64,000 bases of DNA, from positions 1 to 64,000 of the forward strand of contig NZ_CP019439.1 of NCBI RefSeq assembly GCF_001940525.2, in the 5' to 3' direction. A program made the translations under genes and the position numbers. The DNA is from Thioclava nitratireducens. Its GTDB lineage: Bacteria > Pseudomonadota > Alphaproteobacteria > Rhodobacterales > Rhodobacteraceae. Positions 16,411 to 27,157 of this stretch are shown in pieces (positions within the stretch are counted from its first letter, which is position 1; the number at the start of each line of letters is the position of its first letter). The notes under the pieces were generated by a model. The model saw only the letters and a program-made list of their open reading frames with translations, did no database searches and was not told the origin of the DNA.

Positions 16411-17117
16411 CAGACTTTCAGGCCCTTCAACTTGTTCTCGATTGCGCGTGGCAGGCCGCCCTGCCCTTCCTCGGGCATAAGCGCTCCCATCGAGAAATAT
16501 ATCTTCATCAAGTCGTCTGCTTCCACGCCCGGCACCGAACTGACCGCGTCCTCGGCGACGAAGACAAGCCCGCCGGACATGGGTATTGGCGACGTCGGTA
16601 GATACACTAGCCGCCGCCTGTTGCCGTCAACGACATAGACTTCCTGGGAAGTCAGAAGCGCCAGAACTTCGGCGCCCTGCTTACCACCGAAACGGCACAT
16701 GACCACCGACATGCCTTTGAACTCATCACCTTCGTCCGTATTCAGCATGCGAACGATCTGGCTCACCGGTTTGTAGATCGTTTTCACCAACGGCACCCGT
16801 GAGAACAAGGTGTCGATCCACGTCGTGAGCTGGCGCTTTGCCCGCGCCTTGACCAGAACGCCGAGCGCCCAGACCCCCAAGAGCGCAATGGCGAGTCCGA
16901 GCCAAAAAGCAATGGTCTGGTGCCCCGGGCCAACCAGGCTAGTTCCCCCGGAAGTCAAGAGATCGCCAACGAAACTGCCAGGCCCAAGGGCTCCCCGCAG
17001 TTTCGTTATGATCCATTCGATGACCAAAAACGTCAGGATAACCGGAAGCAAAACGAACAGGCCGGTCAGAAACGCGCTGGCTATGCCCTTTTCCCAAACA
17101 TACCGTAATGGATTCAT
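16410..17117 (-). CDS. DUF502 family membrane protein
   Basis: A 235-residue protein with two N-terminal helices (GIASAFLTGLFVLLPVILTF and AFWLGLAIALLGVWALGVLV). They are followed by the DUF502 core SRVPLVKTIYKPVSQIVRML and VVMCRFGG, then LPTSPIPMSGGLVFVAEDAV near the C-terminus. Function is unknown; the family is found in bacterial and plant membranes. It is the first gene of a two-gene unit with DedA. Upstream, 17118-17299 holds no gene. Confidence 0.85.
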   Translation of the reverse strand: MNPLRYVWEKGIASAFLTGLFVLLPVILTFLVIEWIITKLRGALGPGSFVGDLLTSGGTSLVGPGHQTIAFWLGLAIALLGVWALGVLVKARAKRQLTTWIDTLFSRVPLVKTIYKPVSQIVRMLNTDEGDEFKGMSVVMCRFGGKQGAEVLALLTSQEVYVVDGNRRRLVYLPTSPIPMSGGLVFVAEDAVSSVPGVEADDLMKIYFSMGALMPEEGQGGLPRAIENKLKGLKV

Positions 17118-17338
17118 CTCACTAGTTCCCTCCTCGAGGTTGATGCCCGCGTTTCGCCAGTGACAAGAATGATGCTTACAAGATCAAGCTTAAATTCTGG
17201 GGAGCTGCGGCGCCGCCTGCCTCGCCATGTCAGCGCGAGCAATCTCTTACCGCCGATCGTGACCGGCACAGCACTTCGCGATGGTCGAAAAGGTGTAAGG
17301 TGGTGCTAAGCAGAAGCGAGAAAGTGCGGACTTCAAAA

Positions 17339-17668
17339 ATGATAGAGAAGTTTCAAGACCATGCCACGAACGAGCGAACTAATCTAGCGTGGATACGCAC
17401 CGCTATCGCCATTGCTGGCTTTCGGATTCTGGTAGAAAGGCTGCCATCCACTCCAAACAATACCTGGGCCGGCCTTGCACTTGTTCTGCTGAGCGCCACG
17501 CTAGTACTTCTGGCATCGCTAAGGTTCTTGGTGATCCGCCAACAGATCGATGCGCAACGCCTGGATCGCCTGTCTTTCGGTCGGATCGAAGTCCTCTTTT
17601 CTGCGACGCTGGCACTCCTACTCTTGACTGTTTTCGTTTTCCTGCTCCGACTGGTCAGAAGCGGCTAA
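17339..17668 (+). CDS. DUF202 family membrane protein
   Basis: From the ATG at 17339 it is 109 residues and begins with the family signature NERTNLAWIRTAIAIAGF, followed by two further helices. A GTG at 17300 would add 13 residues of no known family sequence and was not chosen. The C-terminal 51 bases overlap, tail to tail, the 3' end of the MscS gene, so one of the two ends may vary. Function unknown. Confidence 0.8.
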   Translation: MIEKFQDHATNERTNLAWIRTAIAIAGFRILVERLPSTPNNTWAGLALVLLSATLVLLASLRFLVIRQQIDAQRLDRLSFGRIEVLFSATLALLLLTVFVFLLRLVRSG

Positions 17669-18517
17669 TCCAGGAAGCGACTTCACGATAACATTCTGGT
17701 AGGCATAGGGGATTTCGATCCCCTCGGCGTCGAACCGTTTTTTGATCTGCTCCGTCAGATCGGATTTGACCCCTGCGGCTATTGCCGGATCCGCGCACCA
17801 AACCCTCAAATTCATGTCCACGCTTGACGCGCCCAGCAACATAACCGGGCAGGCCACGATCTCTTCCACCTGCTCATGGGCCCCGGCCAACTCCAATGCG
17901 ATTGCCCGCGCCTTGTCGATGTCCGCATCATAACTGATCGAGAACGGCACGATTGCCATGACACGCGGGTGCACAGCCGTCAGATTTACCATCACTGTGT
18001 TCAAAATCACCGAGTTCGAGATGATCACGCGGCGATTGTCAAAGGTCTGAAGAACGGTGTAGCCCAGCGATACATCTTCGACGATCCCGGTCTCCAACCC
18101 TGTCGGTGCATTGAGCTGAATACGGTCGCCCAGCCGAAACGGCCGGTAGAAGATCAGGCTGAGTCCGGCAACGAAATTGGCAAGCGTCGATTGCGCGGCA
18201 AGACCGATGACGATCGAAGCGACAGAGACACTTGCCAGAAGTGCGGTACTGAGACGGTCCAGCGCCGGGATCATGTGCGCGTATAGCATCAGGATCACGA
18301 TCCAGACGAAGACGCTCGCGACCTTTGACAGAAACGATGCGGCCATGCGGTCGATCCGTTGGTCCCGGTCGCGCTCCATGATCAATCGGATGGCCCGACG
18401 CATAACCCGGGACAAAATGAGGCCGCCCAACCAGAACAGGACAGCCAGCGTCAACGCGCCCGACCAAGTGTCCGGATGAAGTTTTGACAACCAGGATTGC
18501 AGCATCTGCCAATTCAT
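17618..18517 (-). CDS. small-conductance mechanosensitive channel (MscS family)
   Basis: A 299-residue protein with three N-terminal helices. The pore-lining TM3 is ALLASVSVASIVIGLAAQST and LANFVAGLSLIFYRPFRLGD is its continuation into the beta domain. VSLGYTVLQTFDNRRVIISN is the signature of the middle beta domain. The start at 18517 (NWQML) was chosen over an upstream Met because it leaves room for the divergent CorA promoter. It would act as an osmotic safety valve. Its tail overlaps the DUF202 gene. Confidence 0.9.
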   Translation of the reverse strand: MNWQMLQSWLSKLHPDTWSGALTLAVLFWLGGLILSRVMRRAIRLIMERDRDQRIDRMAASFLSKVASVFVWIVILMLYAHMIPALDRLSTALLASVSVASIVIGLAAQSTLANFVAGLSLIFYRPFRLGDRIQLNAPTGLETGIVEDVSLGYTVLQTFDNRRVIISNSVILNTVMVNLTAVHPRVMAIVPFSISYDADIDKARAIALELAGAHEQVEEIVACPVMLLGASSVDMNLRVWCADPAIAAGVKSDLTEQIKKRFDAEGIEIPYAYQNVIVKSLPGLAASDQSEQENENSQE

Positions 18518-18574
18518 GAGGCACCTCCAGTGCATACTATTGACGATGAACACATTTTTGAAAACACTGACGAA

Positions 18575-19705
18575 ATGAAAAGCCCGATTGACAGAAACTC
18601 GCTATTGACCGCTTTGCGCGCGGTTCAGAATCGAAAAGCAAGGCGGCAATCACGCAGTGTCGGAGCTTCGCCGGTTGCCATCGAGCCGCCCAAGGATGCG
18701 CATGAAACACAGGTGACCTGGTATCGCTATGGTCTGGACGGCTACGCAGTGGAAACCAACCGGCCCGACAAGCATGAAGGCGAATTGCTCTGGATCGACA
18801 TCTGCGGGTTGAAGGACCATTTGGCAATCGCGGAGCTGGGCGCAGATTTCGGCCTGAGCGAGCTTGCCATCGCCGATCTTTTCCACCTTGACCAACGGTC
18901 CCACACCGATTTCGATGGTGACCTTGTTTTAACGGTGCTGCGCATGCCAGTGTCCGGCCCGCCGTTCGTTGCCGACCAGATCACACTCCTCCTGGGACCT
19001 GATTTCGTCCTGACCCTGCGTGAGGGCCCACGCGACTGTTTCGAGGGTGTCCGCAAGCGCCTTGCAGGCGGGGCCGGGCGCATCCGAGGATCGAGCGCCT
19101 ATCTCTTCTATGCGCTGATTGATGCCATCATAGATACCTATTTCCCGATCCTGGAACGTTATGGCGATTTGGTCGAAGGGCTGGAGGAACGCATTTTACA
19201 GGAGCCCGGAGACGGTGCTGTACGCGATATCCATCTCCTGAAGCGTGAACTTCTTGATCTGCGGCACGCGCTCTGGCCGATGCGTGAGGCGCTTGCCGCG
19301 CTGCAACGCGATGACACGCCACAGGTCGACGAGTCGCTCTTGCCTTATCTACGAGATTGCTCAGATCACGCCTTTCAGTTGCTCGACATGGTCGAAGTCT
19401 ACCGCGAAACGGCCCAAGGCCTTGTGGACCTGCAGCTGTCGTCAATTTCAAACCGGATGAACGAGGTGATGAAGGTCCTGACGATGATCGCGACGGTTTT
19501 CATACCGATGACATTCATTGCCGGACTCTATGGCATGAATTTCGACCGAGCTTCGCCCTATAATCTGCCCGAGCTGGGATGGAAGTTTGGGTATGTCTAT
19601 GCCCTCGGCCTGATGGCTGCTTCTGCGGGAGCAATGACATTTCTCTTCTGGCGACTAGGCTGGATATTTCGGAGGGTCCGGCGGTCACGCGAGGATGACC
19701 GATAA
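18575..19705 (+). CDS. CorA-family divalent cation transporter
   Basis: A 376-residue protein. The soluble N-terminal domain has LLWIDICGLKDHLAIAELGAD and the HTDFDGDLVLTVLRMP segment. A long stalk helix leads to two C-terminal transmembrane helices. TM1 ends in the selectivity motif YGMNF (GMN intact), consistent with Mg2+ transport rather than the ZntB variant. The ATG at 18575 was chosen because upstream residues read across the MscS start region. It is divergent from MscS with 57 bases between starts. Confidence 0.88.
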   Translation: MKSPIDRNSLLTALRAVQNRKARRQSRSVGASPVAIEPPKDAHETQVTWYRYGLDGYAVETNRPDKHEGELLWIDICGLKDHLAIAELGADFGLSELAIADLFHLDQRSHTDFDGDLVLTVLRMPVSGPPFVADQITLLLGPDFVLTLREGPRDCFEGVRKRLAGGAGRIRGSSAYLFYALIDAIIDTYFPILERYGDLVEGLEERILQEPGDGAVRDIHLLKRELLDLRHALWPMREALAALQRDDTPQVDESLLPYLRDCSDHAFQLLDMVEVYRETAQGLVDLQLSSISNRMNEVMKVLTMIATVFIPMTFIAGLYGMNFDRASPYNLPELGWKFGYVYALGLMAASAGAMTFLFWRLGWIFRRVRRSREDDR

Positions 19706-19808
19706 GTCACGTTACAAATTCCTTTAATCGCCGTCATCGCAAACTGCTCGAGGTGCTGGCTCCATCATCACACCCGAGATGGAGGTGCACAAGTCTCGAG
19801 GAATATCA

Positions 19809-20902
<1,094 letters not shown>

Positions 20903-20967
20903 CCTCCGCTTTGCGCCGTCGGGATTCCCCCCTTCGGCAGCGTAAAGGTCCCCACTCACGGAGGGCG

Positions 20968-21000
20968 GCCTGCCCCGGTGTAATTGTCGCCGGGGCAGGC
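20968..21000 (+). terminator. strong hairpin between degP-like and mprF genes
   Basis: Perfect 11-bp inverted repeat GCCTGCCCCGG / CCGGGGCAGGC with an 11-base loop, in the 119-base gap after the protease and before mprF. It is followed by TAAAAA, not a U-run, so it may act as an mRNA stability element or a weak terminator. Confidence 0.5.
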
Positions 21001-21021
21001 TAAAAAGATCCATACAGACAA

Positions 21022-23652
21022 ATGATTCGAGGGACAGACGTGACGGTTTCAGAAGATATTTCCACCGAATGGCTGTGGGCCCGCATCAAACCACTGCTGC
21101 CTTATCTGCTGACAGCGGCACTGTTCGCAGGTGGTGCCTGGGCACTCTATCATCTTCTGAAACCGGTCAATTTACAGGATGTGGTCGCACAGATACGGGG
21201 CGCGCCCTGGCACATCGTTGTCGTCGCTTTGCTATGCACGGCCGGCGGATATACGGCGCTCGTCGGCTATGACTGGTCAGCCTTGCGCTATCTCGGCAAG
21301 AATCTCCCCCTGCCCGTCATCTTCACCGGCGGGTTTCTCGGATATGCCCTGGGAAATACGATTGGGGCAGGGCCTGTCACGGGCGGTGCGGTGCGATACC
21401 GCATCTATTCCGCGCTTGGGCTATCCGCATATGACATCGCTGGTATCGCGGTCTTCGGGTCACTTGCCTTCGGGTTCGGGGCGACGCTGATCGGGTTCGG
21501 CGCGCTTGCCTATCATCCCCATGCTCTGGATTCGCTTACCGCACTCAATGCCACGACGATCCGCTGGGGCTCTGTCGCAATCGTTTCACTCTGCCTGATA
21601 TTTCTGTTCTTCCTAGCTCTTCGCAAACCCGAGGTCACGGTCCGTGGGGTTTCATTGCGGGCACCTTCGCTCAACATCATGCTGGGGCAGATCGTCTTCA
21701 CCGGTATCGACATTCTCCTGGCCGGGACAACACTCTACCTGTTGCTGCCAGCCAGCGACTTGGGCTTCGCAACTTTCCTCGCCGTGTTTGCCGCCGCCAT
21801 CTTTGCAGGCGTGCTCAGCCACGTGCCTGGCGGCGTTGGCGTCTTCGAGACGGTTATCATTGCCGCCCTGCCCGCCTCCGTTCCAGTCGATCAGGCGGCG
21901 GCGGGCCTGCTGCTCTATCGGCTCATCTACTATCTCGTCCCGTTCGTTGCCGCGCTGATCCTGCTCGCCTTCACCGAGGCCCGAATGGCAAGCGGGCGCA
22001 CCCTCGGACCGGTGATGCAAAGCCTCGCACCCGTCTTCAAGTCGGTCAGCGCCGTTACACCGCTTGCGATCTCCGCGATGGTCTTCGGGTCCGGTGCTTT
22101 CATGCTCGCATCGACCCTGATCCCACCCACCAGCGATCTTGCTCAGGAATACGAAGACCTTTTGCCCTTGGCATTTGTCGAAGGCGGCGCGCTTATGTCC
22201 AGCATCCTGGGCGCGGCTCTAGTGATCATCGCCCACGGTCTGCTCCGCCGCGTCGAAGGGGCTTGGTGGTTGGCGATCGGGGTCCTTGGTGGCGGCATCG
22301 CGGCAAGCCTTGCCCACGGTCTCGATTACGAACGGGCGCTGGTGCTTGGCCTGGCAATCCTCATTCTCGTGCCGACGCGCCGCGAGTTTTATCGGACGAC
22401 CAGATTGACCCGAAACGTCCTGAGCCCGCGCTGGATCATCATGATGTTCGGCCTTGCCATCGCCGTCATAGCCGTCCTGTTTTTTGCACACAAGGCCACA
22501 CCTTATGCACACGAACTCTGGTGGCAGTTTGCGGCGGATCAATCGGCACCGCGCGCCCTTCGTGCAGCACTGGTTGGCGTCCTCGCTCTCGCTTTGATGA
22601 CTCTTGTTTTTGCGCTCAGGCCAGGAGCCTTCTCGCATGATCTCGCGACGGCGGAGGATCTGGAACGCGCGCGGGAGATCATCAAGGGGCAGGACGATCC
22701 AGAAGCGAACATCGTGCTGACCGGAGACAAGTCGCTGTTGTTTTCCGAAAGCGGGAAGTCGTTTCTCATGTATCGCATACAAGGACGCACCTGGATCGCT
22801 CTGCACGAGCCCTTCGGCGATCCCGATGAGTTCGCCCAACTCGTCTGGGAATTCCACGATGCCGCCTACGCTGCGAATGCTCGTCCCGTTTTCTATTCCG
22901 TCTCAGCAACATCCGTGCCGCTCTGGCTCGACATGGGGCTCTCGCTGATCAAGATGGGCGAAGAGGCGGTCGTAAGGCTGACCGACTTTGGGATGGAAGG
23001 ATCGCACCGAAAGAAGCTGCGTACCGCGCATAACCGCGCTCTTCGGGATGGGCTGAGCTTTGACGTCATCCCTGCCCCGATCCCGGCTAAGACGATGGCA
23101 ACGCTCAAGGCCATCTCCGACGAATGGCTCACCTCGAAATCCGGCGGCGAGAAAGGGTTTTCCGTCGGTGCCTTTGACGCCGAGCGCCTGGCGCAATTCC
23201 CTATTGCGACTGTTTCTTTTGAAGGCCGGATTGTCGCGTTTGCCAACCTTTGGCTGACCGAGACGAAAGACAAGGCCACGATCGATCTCATGCGCCAGGT
23301 CGATGACGCGCCATCGGGACTGATGGATTTTCTGTTCACCGAACTGATGCTGCATTTCAAGGCCGAGGGCTATCGCGAGTTCAGCCTCGGCAATGCCCCG
23401 CTTTCGGGCCTCGAGGCACGCCGCGGCGCCAAGCTCACGACACGGCTAGGCGCCTTCGTCTATCGCCACGGACGGCAGTTCTACAATTTCGAAGGCCTGC
23501 GCAATTTCAAGGAGAAATTCGATCCCGACTGGCGGCCTGTCTACATCGCGCTGCCCCCCCGCGCGAATGTCCTCGGCGTGGCGACGGACGTGGTCTCGTT
23601 GATCGGCGGTGGTCTTCGCAGCACGATAGGGAAGAAGAAAGCAGATGTTTGA
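21022..23652 (+). CDS. mprF: phosphatidylglycerol lysyltransferase/flippase MprF
   Basis: An 876-residue protein. The first about 500 residues form 12-14 hydrophobic helices with TGGFLGYALGNTIGAGPVTGG and AVRYR (flippase domain), SHVPGGVGVFETVIIAALPA and later membrane segments. The C-terminal soluble domain (about 540-870, DUF2156/GNAT-like) has NIVLTGDKSLLFSESGKSFL, WIALHEPFGDP, LRTAHNRALRDG and FSLGNAPLSGLEARRG, matching the aminoacyl-tRNA-dependent lysyl or alanyl transferase fold. The enzyme attaches an amino acid to phosphatidylglycerol and flips it outward, lowering surface charge and giving cationic-peptide resistance. It is intact. Which amino acid is used cannot be judged. Confidence 0.92.
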   Translation: MIRGTDVTVSEDISTEWLWARIKPLLPYLLTAALFAGGAWALYHLLKPVNLQDVVAQIRGAPWHIVVVALLCTAGGYTALVGYDWSALRYLGKNLPLPVIFTGGFLGYALGNTIGAGPVTGGAVRYRIYSALGLSAYDIAGIAVFGSLAFGFGATLIGFGALAYHPHALDSLTALNATTIRWGSVAIVSLCLIFLFFLALRKPEVTVRGVSLRAPSLNIMLGQIVFTGIDILLAGTTLYLLLPASDLGFATFLAVFAAAIFAGVLSHVPGGVGVFETVIIAALPASVPVDQAAAGLLLYRLIYYLVPFVAALILLAFTEARMASGRTLGPVMQSLAPVFKSVSAVTPLAISAMVFGSGAFMLASTLIPPTSDLAQEYEDLLPLAFVEGGALMSSILGAALVIIAHGLLRRVEGAWWLAIGVLGGGIAASLAHGLDYERALVLGLAILILVPTRREFYRTTRLTRNVLSPRWIIMMFGLAIAVIAVLFFAHKATPYAHELWWQFAADQSAPRALRAALVGVLALALMTLVFALRPGAFSHDLATAEDLERAREIIKGQDDPEANIVLTGDKSLLFSESGKSFLMYRIQGRTWIALHEPFGDPDEFAQLVWEFHDAAYAANARPVFYSVSATSVPLWLDMGLSLIKMGEEAVVRLTDFGMEGSHRKKLRTAHNRALRDGLSFDVIPAPIPAKTMATLKAISDEWLTSKSGGEKGFSVGAFDAERLAQFPIATVSFEGRIVAFANLWLTETKDKATIDLMRQVDDAPSGLMDFLFTELMLHFKAEGYREFSLGNAPLSGLEARRGAKLTTRLGAFVYRHGRQFYNFEGLRNFKEKFDPDWRPVYIALPPRANVLGVATDVVSLIGGGLRSTIGKKKADV

Positions 23653-23744
23653 CTGGAGCCGGTCGACAACGCCGTCGGACAATTATGTTCTGCAATGTGA
23701 ATTTGTTTTGAATTACCCGATACGGCGAAAACTGGAGAAACCTC

Positions 23745-25276
23745 TTGTCGTCGAATGAGTCCGACTGCCCCGACCAGGGAATTGACCGCCGCGAAGTCCT
23801 CTTGGGAGGATTTTCGCTGATCGCGGCGCCCTTTCTTCTGACCGGGCGCGCCTTCGCCGCTGAAGGTGTCGCCCCGCTGCCGATCCCACCGCTGGTCGAT
23901 GCGGATGGGTCTCAGCCGGTGACGCTGACGGCACGGGCGGGCAGCCACGCCTTCGTGCCGGGAACGCAGACGCCGACGCTTGGATACGAGCTGAATTACC
24001 TTGGGCCCACCTTGCGCGTGCGGCGCGGGCGAAGCGCGCAGATCGACGTGGTCAACCGTACCGACGACCAGATCACTGCTCACTGGCACGGCGCCCATGT
24101 TCCCGGCACCATGGACGGCGGTCCGCAGCTGGCCTTTGACCCCGGGCAATCCTGGGCGGCTCGGTTCGACGTGCATCACCCGGCGGCGACGCTGTGGTAC
24201 CACAGCCATGTCCATGGCAAGACAGGCCCGCAGGTCTATCACGGCCTGGCCGGTTTCCTGCTTGTCGAAGACCCCGCGGCACCCAATGGCCTGCCCTCGG
24301 ACTATGGTGTCAACGACCTGCCTCTGGTGTGGTGCAGGACCGCAGTTTCGACCGGGCCGGGCGGCTGGTCTACGACACTTCGGGCATGACACTAATGGGC
24401 GGCTTTCTTGGTGACACGATCTGCGTGAACGGTGCCGTGCAGCCGGTGGCCGACGTGCCAAGAGGCCTGGTGCGCCTGCGCCTGCTCAACGGCTCGAACG
24501 CGCGGTTCTACGATTTCGCCTTTGCCGATGGGCGCCGGTTTCACCAGGTCGCCAGCGACGGCGGCTTGTTGCCCGCGCCGGTTGCGCGCAGCCACATCGC
24601 GCTGGCCCCGGCCGAGCGCGCCGAGATCGTCGTCGATTTCAGCGCGGACACTGCGCCCGTTCGCCTGATCAGTGCCGGCATCGCCCAGGGTTGCATGATG
24701 GGCGGCGGCATGATGGGTGGGGGCGGCATGATGGGCGGCAATGCAGGGTCTGGTGGCGCGATCGAGATCATGACGTTCGCGCCCGGCGTCTCGCCCGCAA
24801 CCGGACCGGCCACCCTTCCCGCCACCCTGCCCGCGCCGCCGATGGATTTCGGCGCACCCGCCCGAACCCGCGACTTCCGGCTGGACATGCATGCAGGCTC
24901 GATGATGGGGGCCATGTTCAACAGGTTGATCGGGAGTTCCGGCTCGATCATGGGCATCAACGGCAATTCCTACGATATGGGCCGGATAGATGCCGAGTTG
25001 CGCGCCGGCGAAACCGAGCTTTGGCGGATTTCGGCTCCGATGATGATCCACCCCTTCCATGTCCACGGGACCTCTTTCCAGGTCGTCTCTCGCGGCGGGC
25101 AACGCGTGGACCCGGCGACCGAAGGGCTGAAGGATGTCGTTGTGGTCGATGGGCGTGGCGCCGAGATCCTCGTGCGGGTCGACCAGAAGGCCGATGCCGC
25201 GACGCCTTTTATGCTGCATTGTCACATTCTCGAACACGAAGACGCGGGAATGATGGCACAGTTCACGGTTGCCTGA
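23745..25276 (+). pseudogene. Tat-exported multicopper oxidase (CueO/CopA-like), one frameshift
   Basis: The frame begins at TTG 23745 with a Tat signal (IDRREVLLGGFSLIAAPFLL). All four copper motifs are present: HWHG, WYHSHVHG, HPFHVHG and HCHILEHEDAGMM with an axial Met. A shift near 24335 (CTGGTGTGGTGCAGG) splits NDLPLV from VQDRSFD. Downstream is a Met/Gly stretch (GGGMMGGGGMMGG) of the kind that binds Cu(I). The rejoined protein is about 510 residues, normal for periplasmic cuprous oxidases. It would detoxify Cu(I) by oxidation. Both halves have intact motifs, so a sequencing error is plausible. Confidence 0.85.
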
Positions 25277-25391
25277 TCCTGGAGGCCTCCAGTGCGTGAA
25301 AAAAATTGCTCTACCTCTTGAGCTTCCAGTTGCTGGAATCTCTATGTCCGAAAAATAGCACTGGTTATGTACCCAAACAAAGGAGCTGAAA

Positions 25392-25514
25392 ATGGGATCC
25401 GGCATGGGAACTGGAATGGGCTTTGGCATGGGCTACAGCGGCGTCTGGTCGCTTGTGATCCTTGTCCTCGTGGTGTTGGCGATTGCCGCGCTGGTCAAAT
25501 ACCTGCGCAAGTGA
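25392..25514 (+). CDS. 40-residue Met/Gly-rich single-pass membrane peptide
   Basis: After AGGAGCTGAAA the ATG at 25392 opens a 40-residue frame: GSGMGTGMGFGMGYSG, then the helix VWSLVILVLVVLAIAALV ending KYLRK. The GMG repeats are like the Met-rich segment of the adjacent oxidase and could bind Cu(I); this is inference. It sits between the multicopper oxidase and DUF302 genes, 22 bases before the latter, with a good ribosome site, so it is probably translated. It is easily missed because of its length. Confidence 0.65.
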   Translation: MGSGMGTGMGFGMGYSGVWSLVILVLVVLAIAALVKYLRK

Positions 25515-25536
25515 CGCAGAACGAAGGAGAGGGAAA

Positions 25537-25923
25537 ATGAGCTATACGATGGACCGAAAACTCGACGGCGCGACCATGGACGCAGCCGACGAGCGCGTGC
25601 GCGCGGCGCTGACCGAGGCCGGTTTCGGCGTGCTGACCGAGATCGACGTTCAGGCGACGATGAAGAAGAAGCTGGGCGAGGACATGGCCGGCTATCGCAT
25701 CCTCGGTGCCTGCAACCCGAAGATGGCGCATCAGGCGTTGGGGATGGAACCGCGCGTCGGCGCGATGCTGCCCTGCAACGTGATCCTGCGCGAGGTCGAC
25801 GGCGGGGTCGAGGTCTCGGCCATCGATCCGGTGGCCTCGATGCAGGCGATCGACAACCCTGACCTGACCCGCGTCGCCGGGCAGGTGCGCGACATGCTGG
25901 CGGGCGTGGTCAGGAATGCCTGA
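25537..25923 (+). CDS. DUF302 domain protein
   Basis: A 128-residue cytoplasmic protein with the DUF302 core: VRAALTEAGFGVLTEIDVQATMKKKLGED, then YRILGACNPKMAHQAL, and MLPCNVILRE. The family is of unknown biochemistry but is common beside copper and sulfur genes; conserved Cys in GACNP and LPCN are present. GGAGAGGG precedes the ATG. It overlaps the rhodanese gene by 8 bases, indicating co-translation. Confidence 0.85.
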   Translation: MSYTMDRKLDGATMDAADERVRAALTEAGFGVLTEIDVQATMKKKLGEDMAGYRILGACNPKMAHQALGMEPRVGAMLPCNVILREVDGGVEVSAIDPVASMQAIDNPDLTRVAGQVRDMLAGVVRNA

Positions 25924-26491
25924 AGACGACGGAAGCGTGCCCGAGGTTTGCATTGCTTCGGGGATGACGGAGTGTTCGGTGCCCGGCCCGGACGGTCCGT
26001 TGGAGATCCGCCGGATTTCCGACCCCGAGCATCGGCTGTCGTCGGAATGGTCGCGGACCTCACGCCCGGCCCCGCCTGCGGTGCTGCAATCGTTGATACC
26101 GGTGCCGGGCGTGGTGCCGCTGGGAGAGCTGGAACTGATCGACGCCATGCAGGCGGGCGACGTGGTGGTCGCAGACGGACGCAAGCCCGAGCAATACGCC
26201 AAGTACACCATTCCCGGCGCGATCAACCTGCCATTCACAGAAACCGAGACCGCCCTTCAATCCCTTGGATGCACACGCATGAGCGACGGTTGGGATTGCA
26301 GCAACGCGCGCAAGGTTGCGATGTTCTGCAACGGGGTCTGGTGCGGTCAGTCGCCAACCGCAATCCGCAAGATGACCGAGGCCGGATTCCCGCCGGATTG
26401 CATTCACTACTATCGCAACGGGATGCAGGGTTGGCTCTTGCAGGGGCTGAGCGTCTGGACGCCGGGCGCGGCGGAGTGTTTTAATATCTGA
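25916..26491 (+). CDS. rhodanese-domain protein
   Basis: A 191-residue protein. The C-terminal rhodanese domain (about residues 65-185) has VVVADGRKPEQYAKYTIPGA, then the persulfide-accepting cysteine in AMFCNGVWCGQSPTAI and YYRNGMQGWLLQGL. The N-terminal about 60 residues are not recognised. Rhodaneses carry sulfane sulfur as cysteine persulfide. The active loop CNGVWCGQSP has two cysteines, so a disulfide or trisulfide cycle is possible. It overlaps the DUF302 gene and is followed by DoxX, fitting a sulfur-handling operon. Confidence 0.85.
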   Translation: MPEDDGSVPEVCIASGMTECSVPGPDGPLEIRRISDPEHRLSSEWSRTSRPAPPAVLQSLIPVPGVVPLGELELIDAMQAGDVVVADGRKPEQYAKYTIPGAINLPFTETETALQSLGCTRMSDGWDCSNARKVAMFCNGVWCGQSPTAIRKMTEAGFPPDCIHYYRNGMQGWLLQGLSVWTPGAAECFNI

Positions 26492-26577
26492 CGGGGACAT
26501 ACCAGACCCGGGGTCTGGAATGTGCGCCCGAGTTGAACCCAAAGCAGAAACGCGCGCCCCGAACGATCGCGCCCGAC

Positions 26578-27108
26578 ATGGAGAACACGGTGATGTCGAC
26601 ACATCAGGCAGGACTTGTCAGCCCTAATGCGGTTGGCGCGGTAAGGATCCTCTTCGGTCTGGTCTGGGCGATCGACGCGCAATTCAAGTGGCGCCCGGGT
26701 TTCATCAATGATTTCGCCAGCTACCTCACCGGCGCGCTCGACAAGCAACCGGCGCTGGTCCGCGACTGGATCCATTTCTGGATCGACGTGGTCAACGTCA
26801 ATCCGACGGCCTTTGCCTATCTGGTCGCCGTGGCCGAAACGGCGCTTGCCATCGCGTTAATCCTGGGCCTGTTCTCGAACCTTGCCTATCTGGGCGGCGC
26901 CGCGCTGGCCTTCGTGATCTGGTCGACGGCGGAAGGCTTCGGCGGCCCTTATGTCGCCGGATCGACAGACATTGGCGCGGCGGTCATCTATGTCTTCGTC
27001 TTCGCCTTGCTGTTCCTGACCCGGGCGGGGCTTTACCTCGGCCTCGACCGGCGGCTCGGCGAACGGCTCGGACCGCTCGCCTTTCTAGCGTCGGGGCGGC
27101 CTGCATGA
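26578..27108 (+). CDS. DoxX/DoxD-like quinone-linked membrane protein
   Basis: About 176 residues from the ATG at 26578 (another Met lies at 26593; a TTG at 26533 is possible but weaker). It has four hydrophobic helices: AVGAVRILFGLVWAIDA, FAYLVAVAETALAIALILGL, LGGAALAFVIWSTAEGFGG and IGAAVIYVFVFALLFL. The pattern is that of DoxX/DoxD proteins, which include the membrane subunit of thiosulfate:quinone oxidoreductase. Next to rhodanese and DsrE it suggests sulfane-sulfur oxidation, an inference from neighbours only. Confidence 0.75.
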   Translation: MENTVMSTHQAGLVSPNAVGAVRILFGLVWAIDAQFKWRPGFINDFASYLTGALDKQPALVRDWIHFWIDVVNVNPTAFAYLVAVAETALAIALILGLFSNLAYLGGAALAFVIWSTAEGFGGPYVAGSTDIGAAVIYVFVFALLFLTRAGLYLGLDRRLGERLGPLAFLASGRPA

Positions 27109-27157
27109 TCCGGGGCGGCATGACGTTACCGCGTATTTCCGGCTGGAGGGCTTCCGG

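Noticed and set aside
20968..21000. Riboswitch ahead of mprF
   Set aside because: A single perfect hairpin without a conserved aptamer; more likely a terminator or stability stem.
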